Shown here in pieces: positions 1-8,439 of a stretch of 64,000 nt of DNA. The DNA comes from JAZKHT01 sp040385245. GTDB lineage: Bacteria; Pseudomonadota; Alphaproteobacteria; Rhodobacterales; Rhodobacteraceae. Below the pieces are notes generated by a model that saw only the letters and a program-made list of their open reading frames with translations, ran no database searches and was not told the DNA's origin. The stretch is taken from contig JAZKHT010000001.1 of assembly GCA_040385245.1 (NCBI GenBank), positions 1-64,000 on the forward strand. Reading direction: 5' to 3'. Position numbers and translations under genes: made by a program. The number at the start of each line of letters is the position of its first letter. The first letter of the stretch is position 1.

Positions 1-135
1 CATATAAAGCGGACCGGTCAGCATCAGAACGTTGACGAAGATCGAAAACAGGATCGTCAGCGTAAGCAGACTGCGCTGTTCGCCCGTCGCCGCGTCAAGT
101 TCGGCCCTGCCATTGGCCGCTTCGGTTCTGCCCAT
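1..135 (-). CDS. Type I secretion ABC transporter (permease/ATPase), N-terminal fragment
   Basis: Only the first 45 codons lie in the window; the gene runs off the left edge. The start is the ATG at 135. A polar N-terminus (MGRTEAANGRAELD) is followed by a hydrophobic stretch ending FVNVLMLTGPLYM. That wording at the first membrane segment is typical of the PrsD/AprD-type inner-membrane permease/ATPases of type I secretion systems, which export RTX-like proteins with a membrane-fusion protein and a TolC-like partner. The ATPase domain is not visible, so other ABC exporters remain possible. It is divergent from mlaA, with a 169-bp spacer in which I see no confident site. Confidence 0.65.
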   Translation of the reverse strand, partial: MGRTEAANGRAELDAATGEQRSLLTLTILFSIFVNVLMLTGPLYM

Positions 136-304
136 CTGATCTTTACCCCGGTTAACAATTAATCAATCACTCCGGCAGAAATCCGCGAGTGCGTCGCCTT
201 GTGGCAACTCAGTGCGGTTGTCATGGGCATGGACGCGGCTTATGCCTTGTCATTCTTGGAACAAACCTTGTGATCGGGCGTAGTACACTCGGGAAAGTAG
301 AAAT

Positions 305-1075
305 ATGTGCTATATTATTCCATCATTTTCTACCCTGACGGGCGTGATTTCACGCAATGGGGCGCTGGTTGGCGCGCTGATGCTGTCCGCCTGTGCTGCC
401 GCCCCGCTGCCCGAAGGGACGAATGACCCGTTCGAGGATCGCAATCGCCAGATCCATGCCTTTAACGTCGGCGTGGACAAGGCGCTGCTTCGGCCGGCTG
501 CCACCACATACGACTCGGTCCTGCCCGAACCGCTTGAGCAAGGCATCGCGAACTTCGCCGCCAATCTGGATGGCCCCGGCGATGTGCTGAACAACTTGCT
601 GCAAGGCCGCCCCGGCCCGGCGCTGGAAAACACGCTGCGATTCGCGCTGAACACGACTGTGGGCATCGGCGGTCTGTTCGATCCCGCCACGGCGCTGGGG
701 GTCGATGGCGATCCGACTGATTTTGGCGAAACGCTGCACATCTGGGGCGCGCCCGAAGGCAGCTATGCCGAGGTGCCCTTCATCGGGCCTACGGTGGAAC
801 GCGATCTGGTCGGCACCTTGGTTGACGTCGCGATGAACCCGCTGCGCTTTGTCCTGCCCAAACCGGAAAGCAGCTATGCCACGGTGGCGAAACTGGCATC
901 AAGGCTTGGTGATCGGTCGCGCTATTCCGAAACGGTCGATTCCATCTTATATGACTCTGCGGACAGTTATGCGCAGACACGCCTGCTGTACCTGCAAAAC
1001 CGGCGGTTTGAATTGGGCCAGACCGTGGGTGAAGACAATTTCGAAGACCCGTACGAGGATATCTATGCGGAATGA
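305..1075 (+). CDS. mlaA: MlaA/VacJ family outer-membrane lipoprotein
   Basis: Probable outer-membrane component of the Mla system, which removes misplaced phospholipids from the outer leaflet. A lipoprotein signal ends in lipobox LSAC, with the lipidated Cys at residue 30. The signature DPFEDRNRQIHAFN follows at 41-54, and later parts (LNNLLQGRP, FGETLHIWG, PFIGPT) match the MlaA family; 256 residues is normal. The start is uncertain: ATG at 305 gives a long n-region and has no clear ribosome site, and a GTG at 344 would give a more compact lipoprotein signal. The stop overlaps the start of the following mlaC-like gene by 11 bp, indicating translational coupling. The family call is secure; which phospholipid transporter it works with is inferred. 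Confidence 0.9.
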   Translation: MCYIIPSFSTLTGVISRNGALVGALMLSACAAAPLPEGTNDPFEDRNRQIHAFNVGVDKALLRPAATTYDSVLPEPLEQGIANFAANLDGPGDVLNNLLQGRPGPALENTLRFALNTTVGIGGLFDPATALGVDGDPTDFGETLHIWGAPEGSYAEVPFIGPTVERDLVGTLVDVAMNPLRFVLPKPESSYATVAKLASRLGDRSRYSETVDSILYDSADSYAQTRLLYLQNRRFELGQTVGEDNFEDPYEDIYAE

Positions 1076-1679
1076 TGCAGCCCCCCTTCGCCTGACCCGC
1101 CGCGGATTTGCCGTGGCGATGGCAGGTGCATTCGCCGCGTCGTTGCCGATCCCGGCGCAGGCGCTGACGGTGGATCAGGCGCGCGGTCTGATCGACAAGG
1201 CCGTGGCGGACGTGAACCGCATCATCAGTTCGGGCAAATCCGAACAGGCGATGTTCGGCGATTTCGAAAAGGTCTTTGCCAAATACGCGGATGTTCCGGT
1301 CATTGCGCGATCGGCCCTTGGGCCAGCGGCGCGCACCGCGACGTCGGCGCAATTGTCTGCCTTCACCAAAGCGTACCAGGGGTACATCTCGCGCAAGTAC
1401 GGTCGCCGCTTCCGCGAATTCATCGGCGGCAGCATCGAAGTGACCGATGCAAAGCCGATCAAGACCTACTTCGAGGTGATCTCGGTCGCGCGACTGCAGG
1501 GAGAGGCACCGTTCGATCTGCGTTGGCATGTGTCGGACAAATCCGGTCGCAACCTGTTTTTCAACATCATCATCGAAGGCGTGAACATGCTTGCGTCCGA
1601 GCGGGCCGAGATTGGCGCGCTGTTGGACAAGCGCAAGGGCAACATCGACACCCTGATTGCAGATCTGAAAAAGATCTGA
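1065..1679 (+). CDS. mlaC: MlaC/Ttg2D family periplasmic phospholipid-binding protein
   Basis: A 204-residue secreted protein of the MlaC (toluene-tolerance Ttg2D) family, expected to shuttle phospholipid between MlaA at the outer membrane and the MlaFED transporter at the inner membrane. The N-terminus LTRRGFAVAMAGAF...PAQA carries a twin arginine (residues 12-13) before the hydrophobic core, so Tat export is possible. The mature part begins LTVDQARGLIDKAVADVN, with IGALLDKRKGNIDTLIADLKK at the end, both family-like. The chosen ATG lies inside the last codons of mlaA; a much longer in-frame reading from 849 would overlap nearly all of mlaA's C-terminal third and is rejected. The mlaFED genes are not in the window. 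Confidence 0.85.
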   Translation: MRNDAAPLRLTRRGFAVAMAGAFAASLPIPAQALTVDQARGLIDKAVADVNRIISSGKSEQAMFGDFEKVFAKYADVPVIARSALGPAARTATSAQLSAFTKAYQGYISRKYGRRFREFIGGSIEVTDAKPIKTYFEVISVARLQGEAPFDLRWHVSDKSGRNLFFNIIIEGVNMLASERAEIGALLDKRKGNIDTLIADLKKI

Positions 1680-1700
1680 TCCGCGTGCAGCGACAGAAGA

Positions 1701-1727
1701 AAGCCCCGCCAATCGGCGGGGCTTTTT
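1701..1727. terminator. Bidirectional rho-independent terminator
   Basis: Stem AAGCCCCGCC / GGCGGGGCTT with an AATC loop and a T run on each strand. It sits between the convergent ends of mlaC (plus) and the penicillin-binding protein gene (minus), so it can serve both. Confidence 0.9.
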
Positions 1728-1732
1728 GGTTT

Positions 1733-3958
1733 TCAGTTCAGTCCCAACAGGTCGCGCAACAGCGCCTCGACCGGGTCTTCCTGACGGCGTTGCTGGCGGG
1801 GTTGTTCCTGCACCAGCGGCTCTTCGGGATAGGGTTCCATGCCGGGGGGCAGCGGCGCACCCGGCGGGCGGGGGCGGGCATCCGTTCCGTCGCTGGGGCG
1901 ATTCTTCGGCGGTGGAATGATCATCGGCAGGGGTTTGACGGGCAGGCCGTCATGGATGCGCACCATCACCTCGTGCCAGATTTCAGCGGGCAGGCCGCCG
2001 CCGGTAACACCTGACAACGGCGTGTTGTCGTCATACCCCATCCACACGCCCGCCACATAATCGGCGGTAAAGCCGACAAACCACGCATCGCGCGCGGCTT
2101 GGGTGGTGCCGGTCTTTCCGGCCGCTTCACGCCCCGGCAGACGGGCGCGGGTTCCGGTGCCCTGTTCGATCACCCGGTGCATCATGTAGGTCAACAGTTG
2201 CGACGCCTCGGGCGAGATCACGCGTTCGCCGATGCCGCCTGTGGCCCCGATCAGTGCTTCGTCCTCGCCCTGCAAACGCAATTCCAGCAATCCATAGGGT
2301 TTCACCGCCGACCCGCCATTCAGGATACCGGCATAGGCACCCGTCATTTCGATCAGGGTGGATTCCGATGCCCCCAACGCCAGCGCAGGCCCGGCGGCCA
2401 AATCGCTTTGGATGCCGAAATCAAGCGCCACCTGCCGCACCAGATCACGCCCCACCGCCTCTGACACCTTGACGGCGGGGATGTTGCGGCTTTCTTCCAG
2501 CGCCTGGGCAAGCGTGATCAGGCCCTTGAACTCTTTGTCATAGTTCGAGGGCGTCCAGGCCCCCGATCCGGGGATATTCATCGTCAGGGGGGCGTCTTCG
2601 ACGTAATCCATCGGCGACCAGCCAAGGTCCATCGCGGCAGCGTAGACAAAGGGTTTGAAGGCCGATCCGGTCTGACGCATGGCTTGGGTTGCGCGGTTGA
2701 ATGAACCCGCTGCCTCGATCTTGCGGCCGCCCACCATGGCACGGACAGCGCCATCCGCGCTCATCACCACAATGGCCGCCTGGGCCTTTGACCCGGGTTT
2801 CAGCTTGGTTTCAAAGATGTAGTCCATCGCCTCTTCGGCGGATTTCTGCATCTTCTGATCCAGCGTGGTGTGGATGATGACGTCTTCGGTGGTTTCCTTG
2901 GTCAGGAACGACGGTGCCGTTTCCATCACCCAGTCGGCAAAGAAACCACCCGATTGTGTCTGGGCGGCGGCTGACAGTTGTGCGGGGTTGGCGCGGGCGG
3001 CGTCCGCCTCGGCGGCAGTGATATAGCCCTGGTCTTCCATCAGGCCGATGATCACGTTCGCCCGGTCGCGCGACCGGGCAAGGTTGTTGGTGGGCGCATA
3101 GTAGGACGGCGCTTTCAGCAACCCGGCCAGCATCGCGGATTCGGCGGGGCCGACCTTGTTCGCGGATTTGCCGAAATAGCGTTGGGCCGCGGCCTCGAAG
3201 CCACGGGCACCGGCCCCCAGATAGGCGCGGTTGAAGTAGATCGTCAGGATTTCTTCCTTGGAATACTTCGCCTCCATCGCCATGGCGTAGGGCATTTCCT
3301 TCAGCTTGCGCCAGATGCCACCTTGCCGGCAGTCGGTTTCATAATCCGCTTCGGATTTCCATTTCGACGCGTCATAGGGCACGCCCAGACACAGCAGTTT
3401 GGCCACCTGTTGCGTGATGGTCGAACCGCCGTTGCCCGACAGCGGGCCACGCCCTTCGGACAGGTTGATGCGGACGGCGGACGCGATGCCGCGCGGGCTG
3501 ATGCCAAAATGGCGGTAGAACCGCTTGTCCTCGGTCGCCACGACGGCGTCGTGCAGATAGGGCGAAACGGTGTCGGCGGTGATGTTGCCGCCAAACGTCT
3601 CTCCCCGCCAGGCAAAGACCTTTTCATCGCGGTCCAGCAGCGTCACCGACCCGCGCGCGCGGCCGTCCAGAAGATCGGTCACGGGCGGAAGCTGAACATA
3701 AAAGAACAGCACCGCCGCGCCCAGAATGGTGGCCCCCACAAACCCCAGCCGCCAGCCGATCCCCCACACGATGCGCCAGATCAAACCGAAAACCCCATAG
3801 AACAGCCGGGCGATGAACCCACGACGTGGGCTGCGCGGCGCAGACCTGCGCGGCGGCGCGGGCTTGCGTGGCCCGCCCGTGCTGGTTTTGGCAGCCTTGG
3901 ATGCCTGATAGCGCCGGTCCGCCACAAGCGTCCCGCGCCCTTTCCCTGAAAGTGCCAT
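1733..3958 (-). CDS. Class A penicillin-binding protein (PBP1A-type transglycosylase/transpeptidase)
   Basis: A 741-residue bifunctional peptidoglycan synthase that polymerises glycan strands and cross-links peptides in the periplasm. A basic, proline-rich cytoplasmic tail is followed by one membrane anchor (about 65-90). The GT51 domain has ATEDKRFYRHF (catalytic Glu at 143) and GGSTITQQVAK. The transpeptidase domain has SAFK (Ser 442), SRN (500-502) and KTGTT (Lys 615). The C-terminal 60 residues are rich in Pro, Arg and Gln and look disordered. All catalytic motifs are intact. The ATG at 3958 is the natural start. It is divergent from glnK. Assignment to the PBP1A rather than the PBP1B or PBP1C group rests on overall motif wording. 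Confidence 0.92.
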   Translation of the reverse strand: MALSGKGRGTLVADRRYQASKAAKTSTGGPRKPAPPRRSAPRSPRRGFIARLFYGVFGLIWRIVWGIGWRLGFVGATILGAAVLFFYVQLPPVTDLLDGRARGSVTLLDRDEKVFAWRGETFGGNITADTVSPYLHDAVVATEDKRFYRHFGISPRGIASAVRINLSEGRGPLSGNGGSTITQQVAKLLCLGVPYDASKWKSEADYETDCRQGGIWRKLKEMPYAMAMEAKYSKEEILTIYFNRAYLGAGARGFEAAAQRYFGKSANKVGPAESAMLAGLLKAPSYYAPTNNLARSRDRANVIIGLMEDQGYITAAEADAARANPAQLSAAAQTQSGGFFADWVMETAPSFLTKETTEDVIIHTTLDQKMQKSAEEAMDYIFETKLKPGSKAQAAIVVMSADGAVRAMVGGRKIEAAGSFNRATQAMRQTGSAFKPFVYAAAMDLGWSPMDYVEDAPLTMNIPGSGAWTPSNYDKEFKGLITLAQALEESRNIPAVKVSEAVGRDLVRQVALDFGIQSDLAAGPALALGASESTLIEMTGAYAGILNGGSAVKPYGLLELRLQGEDEALIGATGGIGERVISPEASQLLTYMMHRVIEQGTGTRARLPGREAAGKTGTTQAARDAWFVGFTADYVAGVWMGYDDNTPLSGVTGGGLPAEIWHEVMVRIHDGLPVKPLPMIIPPPKNRPSDGTDARPRPPGAPLPPGMEPYPEEPLVQEQPRQQRRQEDPVEALLRDLLGLN

Positions 3959-4087
3959 GCCTGATCTGCCCGTTACATCGCGCGGTTGTTTCGCGGCAAT
4001 CTAACGTGCCACGGCAGGAATGTGGAGCGGTTCGGGCTGCGATTCGAATATGTGATCCGCCTTAATTTTAATCATGCGCCGGATTAA

Positions 4088-4108
4088 GTGCAAAAATTGT
4101 GCAAAATT
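4088..4108 (+). promoter_or_regulatory. Tandem GTGCAAAA repeats upstream of glnK
   Basis: GTGCAAAAATT and GTGCAAAATT stand in direct repeat with an 11-bp period, one helical turn; a further TTGTGCAA lies at 4143-4150. The TGCA...TGCA arrangement resembles, but does not match in spacing, the NtrC site (TGCAC-N7-GTGCA). A GG-N10-GC arrangement at 4109-4122 could be a weak sigma-54 element, but its -12 part is poor. The role in nitrogen control is inferred from position only. Confidence 0.35.
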
Positions 4109-4222
4109 GGCCGTGGCGCGGCGCTAATCGGCGGGCCTTTGCTTGTGCAATCCCCACCGGCGTCGCCCTTATGGCGAGCAAGGGCCCCGTCCTCGGGCCC
4201 CCGCCAATGGAAGGGGAACAGC

Positions 4223-4561
4223 GTGAAACTCATCATTGCAGCGATCAAACCGTTCAAGCTGGAGGAGGTCCGCGAGGCGCTGACCGCCATCGGCGTGCGG
4301 GGCATGATGGTGACCGAGATCAAGGGCTTTGGCTCTCAGTCCGGACATACCGAAATCTATCGCGGCGCAGAATATGCCGTGAACTTTGTGCCGAAGGTCC
4401 GGCTCGAGATCGTCGTCAGCGATGGTCTTGCCGACCAGGTGGTCGAGACGATCCGCACCACGGCCAAGACCGACAAGATCGGCGACGGCAAGATTTTTGT
4501 GCTGGACGTCCAGCAGGCCGTGCGCGTGCGTACCGGCGAAACCAATGACGACGCGCTGTAA
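4223..4561 (+). CDS. glnK: P-II family nitrogen regulatory protein
   Basis: A trimeric signal protein that senses ATP/ADP and 2-oxoglutarate and gates the ammonium channel AmtB. The GTG start at 4223 is chosen because it gives the invariant N-terminus (M/V)KLIIAAIKPFKLEEVREAL and the exact family length of 112 residues, and has AAGGGG just upstream. Tyr 51, the uridylylation site in the T-loop (YRGAEYAVNF), is present, as is the C-terminal signature GKIFVLDVQQAVRVRTGE. It lies 31 bp upstream of amtB, the classic glnK-amtB pair, which is why glnK is preferred over glnB. Confidence 0.95.
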   Translation: MKLIIAAIKPFKLEEVREALTAIGVRGMMVTEIKGFGSQSGHTEIYRGAEYAVNFVPKVRLEIVVSDGLADQVVETIRTTAKTDKIGDGKIFVLDVQQAVRVRTGETNDDAL

Positions 4562-4592
4562 AAGTGTCGGACGGGAAGGGGATACCTCAATC

Positions 4593-5960
4593 ATGACGAA
4601 TCTGATGAAACTCTCTGGCCTATCCGCGCTTGGCGCGGCGGCCTTCGCGGGCCTGCCCGCCTGGGCACAAGAGGCCACGACCGAAACCGCCGAAGCCGCG
4701 GCCGAAGTTGTCGCCGAAGTGGTGCCGGTGATGGACAAGGGCGACGTGTCCTGGATGATGATCAGCTCTGTGTTGGTCTTGTTCATGACGTTGCCGGGCC
4801 TTGCGCTGTTCTACGGCGGTCTGGTGCGCAGCAAGAACATGCTGTCGGTGCTGATGCAGACCACGCTGATTGCTTGCGCGATCATGGTGGTCTGGGTCGT
4901 CTACGGCTATTCGGTGACCTTCGGTGGCGGCACCAGCGCCTATTGGGGTGGCTTCGGCAAGCTGTTCCTGTCTGGCGTGACGGTTGACAGCATGGCCGCA
5001 ACCTTCAGCGCAGGATACGTCATCCCGGAATATCTGTTCATCGTGTTCCAGATGACCTTTGCGGCCATCACCCCGGCGCTGATCATCGGTGCGTTTGCCG
5101 AACGGGTGAAGTTCGGCGCGGTCCTGCTGTTCTCGCTTTTGTGGGTGACGTTCTGCTATTTCCCCATCGCGCACATGGTGTGGGACGTGTCGGGCCTGAT
5201 CTTCGTGATGGGGGCGATTGACTTTGCCGGTGGCACGGTCGTGCACATCAACGCAGGTATTGCCGCACTGGTGGGTTGCATCGTGATCGGCAAGCGCGTC
5301 GGTTTCGGCAAGGAAAACATGGCACCCCATTCGATGGTGATGACCATGATCGGTGCGTCGATGCTGTGGGTTGGCTGGTTCGGTTTCAACGTCGGTTCCA
5401 ACCTTGAGGCGAACGGCGGTGCCACGCTGGCGATGATCAACACATTTGTTGCCACAGCCGGTGCCGTTCTGGCGTGGAGCTTGCTTGAGGCCCTGCTGCG
5501 CGGCAAGGCGTCGATGCTGGGTGCGGCCTCGGGCATGGTGTCCGGTCTGGTCGCGATCACACCGGCTTGCGGTACGGTCGGCCCGGTCGGCGCCATCGTT
5601 CTGGGGGCGCTTGCCTCGTCGGTCTGCTACTTCTTTGTCACCGTTGTGAAGAACAAGCTGAAGTATGACGATAGCCTTGACGTGTTCGGCATCCACGGCG
5701 TCGGCGGGATTATCGGTGCCATCGGGACGGGCATCTTCTCGGCCGGGTCCTTGGGCGGCGTGAAGGGCGACGACTATTCGATCGCCGCACAAACCATCAT
5801 CCAGTTCCAGGCCGTTGCCATCACCATCGTCTGGTGCGGTGTCGTGTCCTTCGTGCTGTACAAGCTGGTCGACATGGTCATCGGCCTGCGGGTTGATGCC
5901 GATACCGAACGGCAGGGTCTTGATCTGGTCGTCCACGGCGAAGCTGCCTACCACGGTTGA
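4593..5960 (+). CDS. amtB: Ammonium transporter AmtB
   Basis: Inner-membrane ammonium channel of 455 residues. A cleavable signal peptide (MTNLMKLSGL...PAWAQ) and an acidic spacer precede eleven predicted membrane segments. The twin-histidine pore is visible: the first His at 218 in GGTVVHINAG, the second in FGIHGVGG. The Amt signature DFAGGTVVHINAG is intact. The ATG at 4593 is preceded by AAGGGG. It forms an operon with glnK, whose product binds the cytoplasmic face to block uptake when nitrogen is plentiful. Expression is probably under nitrogen control, although I could not find a convincing NtrC site. Confidence 0.96.
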   Translation: MTNLMKLSGLSALGAAAFAGLPAWAQEATTETAEAAAEVVAEVVPVMDKGDVSWMMISSVLVLFMTLPGLALFYGGLVRSKNMLSVLMQTTLIACAIMVVWVVYGYSVTFGGGTSAYWGGFGKLFLSGVTVDSMAATFSAGYVIPEYLFIVFQMTFAAITPALIIGAFAERVKFGAVLLFSLLWVTFCYFPIAHMVWDVSGLIFVMGAIDFAGGTVVHINAGIAALVGCIVIGKRVGFGKENMAPHSMVMTMIGASMLWVGWFGFNVGSNLEANGGATLAMINTFVATAGAVLAWSLLEALLRGKASMLGAASGMVSGLVAITPACGTVGPVGAIVLGALASSVCYFFVTVVKNKLKYDDSLDVFGIHGVGGIIGAIGTGIFSAGSLGGVKGDDYSIAAQTIIQFQAVAITIVWCGVVSFVLYKLVDMVIGLRVDADTERQGLDLVVHGEAAYHG

Positions 5961-6038
5961 TCCAATCCGGGTCGGGGTCTGCGCCCCGGCCTGTCATCTT
6001 GGGCGAAGCGGGTCCTCCCCCCGGTGTCGCCAAACGGA

Positions 6039-6075
6039 ACGGCCCGCAGGTTTCCTTCCTGCGGGCCGTTTCATT
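6039..6075. terminator. Rho-independent terminator after amtB
   Basis: Stem ACGGCCCGCAGG / CCTGCGGGCCGT, seven-base loop, then TTTCATTTT. It is located between the converging ends of amtB and the aldehyde dehydrogenase gene. Confidence 0.88.
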
Positions 6076-6093
6076 TTGGGCGGCGGGTCAGGT

Positions 6094-8436
6094 TCACTCG
6101 CCGTAGGGAATCCAGATCGTCTTGACCTCTGTCGCGTGGCGCAGGAATTCGCGGCCCTCGCCTTGGGGTCCAAACCAGTCGCGCGCGCGGGCATGGTTGA
6201 CCCATGTGCGTTTCAGGTTTGACGCCGCCTCGGCCTCGACCGTCTTTGAAACCGGGGCGGAGGAAAAGCTCCAGACCGCGTCGATGTCCATGTGGCCGGC
6301 CAGCGGCTTTGCCAGTTCAGCATGCGATCCAGTGACGATGTTCACCACGCCTGCGGGCAGGTCCGAGGTTTCAAGCACCTGATACAGGTCCGTCGCCGCC
6401 AGCGGGAACGGATCGGATGGCACCAGAACGCATGTGTTGCCCATCGCGATGGCCGGGGCCATCACGGAAATCAGGCCCAGCAGCGGTGCCTCGTCCGGGC
6501 ACAGCGCGCCGATCACGCCGCAGGGTTCGTTCATCGCAAGCGCAACCCCCCGGATCGGCACAGACTTTGCGGCCCCGTCGAATTTGTCGGCCCATGCCGC
6601 ATAGGTGAACAGGCGCTGAACCGACGCTTCAACCTCGTCCTCGCCACGCTTGCCGGTCAGATCGCGCAGGCGGGCCGCGAATTCGGGCGCGCGCGCGGAA
6701 AGGTTTTCGGCAATGTAGAACAGGATCTGCGCGCGGTTGTGGCCCGTTGTTCTGGCCCAGCCCTTGGCCGCGTGGGCCGCCTCGACCGCGTTACGGATGT
6801 CTTTGCGGTTGCCGATGCCTGCGTGACCCAGCAACCTGCCTTTGGGGCTGTAGACGGCCTTGGAATAACCGCCGTCGGGGCGGGCCTGCTTGCCACCGAC
6901 ATAAAGCTTGGCCGTGCGGTCCAAACCGGTGGTTTCGGGGTTCGCTGGTTCCGGCATCGCGGCCACGGGTTTCAGCGCGGCGGCGGTTCGGGCCGGTTTC
7001 AGATAGGCCATCAGACCTTCCCATCCGCCCTCACGTCCAAAGCCGCTTTCACGAACGCCGCCGAAACCAGCGGCGGCATCGAACAGGTTGGTGGCATTGA
7101 CCCAGACCACGCCCGATTTCAGCTTTGGCGCGACATCCAGCGCCAGGTTCAGGTTTTCCGTCCACACGGTCGCGGCCAGACCAAACCGGGTGTTGTTCGC
7201 CAGTTCTACCGCCTCAGCCGGGGTGCGGAAGGTCATCGACACCAGCACAGGGCCAAAGATTTCTTCCTGCATCAGCGTCGAAGCCGAGGACAGGCCGGTG
7301 ATCAGCGTCGGCGGATAGTAGCATCCCGCAGGCAGCGGGGTCGCCGCGCGATAGGTTTCGCCTTCGGTATTGGCATCCACCATGGCGGTGATGGTGGCAA
7401 GCTGGATCGGATCCACCACAGCGCCCACGTCGATGCATTTGTCCAGCGGATCACCGATGCGCAGGCCGTCCATCCGGCGTTTCAGCTTGGTGTGGAACCG
7501 GTCGGCGATGCCTTCCTGAACCAACAGTCGCGACCCCGCACAGCAGACCTGCCCCTGGTTGAACCAGATGGCATCGACCAGCCCTTCGACGGCCGAATCC
7601 AGATCGGCGTCGTCAAAGACGATGTAGGGGGATTTCCCGCCCAATTCCAACGTCAGGGCCTTGCCTGTGCCTGCGGTGGTGCTGCGAATCTTGCGGCCCA
7701 CGGGGGTGGACCCGGTGAAGGCGATCTTGTCGACACCGGCGTGGTTGACCAGTGCAGCACCCGTATCGCCGTCCCCGGTTACAATGTTCAGCACACCCTT
7801 GGGCAAGCCTGCCTCACGCGACAGATCGGCAAAAAGCAGGGCGGTCAGCGGGGTATACTCGGCGGGCTTCAGCACGACCGTATTGCCAGCCGCAAGGGCG
7901 GGGGCCACCTTCCACGCCAGCATCAGCAGCGGAAAGTTCCACGGGATCACCGCCCCGCACACCCCAACGGGTGCTTGATCGGGCAGTTCGGATGGCAGCA
8001 GTTGCGCCAGACCAGCGTGATAATAGAAATGCCTCGCGACCAGCGGAATGTCGATGTCGCGGCTTTCGCGGATCGGTTTGCCATTATCAAGCGTCTCGGT
8101 CACCGCCAACAGGCGGCTGTGTTTTTGCACAAGCCGTGCCAGGGCATACAGGTATCTCGCCCGCTGATGCCCCGACAGGCGCGCCCATTTCGGTTGCGCC
8201 CGTCGAGCCGCGGCAACGGCGCGGTTCACGTCGCTGTCAGACCCTTGCGTGACCGAGGCCAGCAGCGCCCCGCTGGCGGGGTTGCGGGTTTCAAAGGTGC
8301 TGCCCGGTGCGGCAAACGCCCCGTCGATGAAATGCCCAAAGCTGCCCTTGTGCGCGGCGATCCAAGCCAGTGCTTCGGCGCTGCTTTCGGGGGCGGGGCC
8401 ATAGGACATGTCGTCGAAGATTTCCTTGATCGTCAT
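6094..8436 (-). CDS. Double-domain aldehyde dehydrogenase family protein
   Basis: 780 residues made of a complete NAD(P)-dependent aldehyde dehydrogenase (about 35-480) joined to a second, incomplete copy (about 510-780). The first half has the catalytic glutamate in LELGGKSP (Glu 264) and the catalytic cysteine in FNQGQVCCAG (298/299). The second half repeats the N-terminal Rossmann part (LYVGGKQARPDGGYSK, VYSPKGRLLG, PAGVVNIVTGSHAEL) but ends before a LELGGK or catalytic Cys segment, so it is probably structural. The gene starts 3 bp after deoC stops and is read with it. DeoC releases acetaldehyde and glyceraldehyde 3-phosphate from deoxyribose 5-phosphate, so oxidation of acetaldehyde to acetate is the likely job; this is inferred from context. 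Confidence 0.88.
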   Translation of the reverse strand: MTIKEIFDDMSYGPAPESSAEALAWIAAHKGSFGHFIDGAFAAPGSTFETRNPASGALLASVTQGSDSDVNRAVAAARRAQPKWARLSGHQRARYLYALARLVQKHSRLLAVTETLDNGKPIRESRDIDIPLVARHFYYHAGLAQLLPSELPDQAPVGVCGAVIPWNFPLLMLAWKVAPALAAGNTVVLKPAEYTPLTALLFADLSREAGLPKGVLNIVTGDGDTGAALVNHAGVDKIAFTGSTPVGRKIRSTTAGTGKALTLELGGKSPYIVFDDADLDSAVEGLVDAIWFNQGQVCCAGSRLLVQEGIADRFHTKLKRRMDGLRIGDPLDKCIDVGAVVDPIQLATITAMVDANTEGETYRAATPLPAGCYYPPTLITGLSSASTLMQEEIFGPVLVSMTFRTPAEAVELANNTRFGLAATVWTENLNLALDVAPKLKSGVVWVNATNLFDAAAGFGGVRESGFGREGGWEGLMAYLKPARTAAALKPVAAMPEPANPETTGLDRTAKLYVGGKQARPDGGYSKAVYSPKGRLLGHAGIGNRKDIRNAVEAAHAAKGWARTTGHNRAQILFYIAENLSARAPEFAARLRDLTGKRGEDEVEASVQRLFTYAAWADKFDGAAKSVPIRGVALAMNEPCGVIGALCPDEAPLLGLISVMAPAIAMGNTCVLVPSDPFPLAATDLYQVLETSDLPAGVVNIVTGSHAELAKPLAGHMDIDAVWSFSSAPVSKTVEAEAASNLKRTWVNHARARDWFGPQGEGREFLRHATEVKTIWIPYGE

Positions 8437-8439
8437 GGC

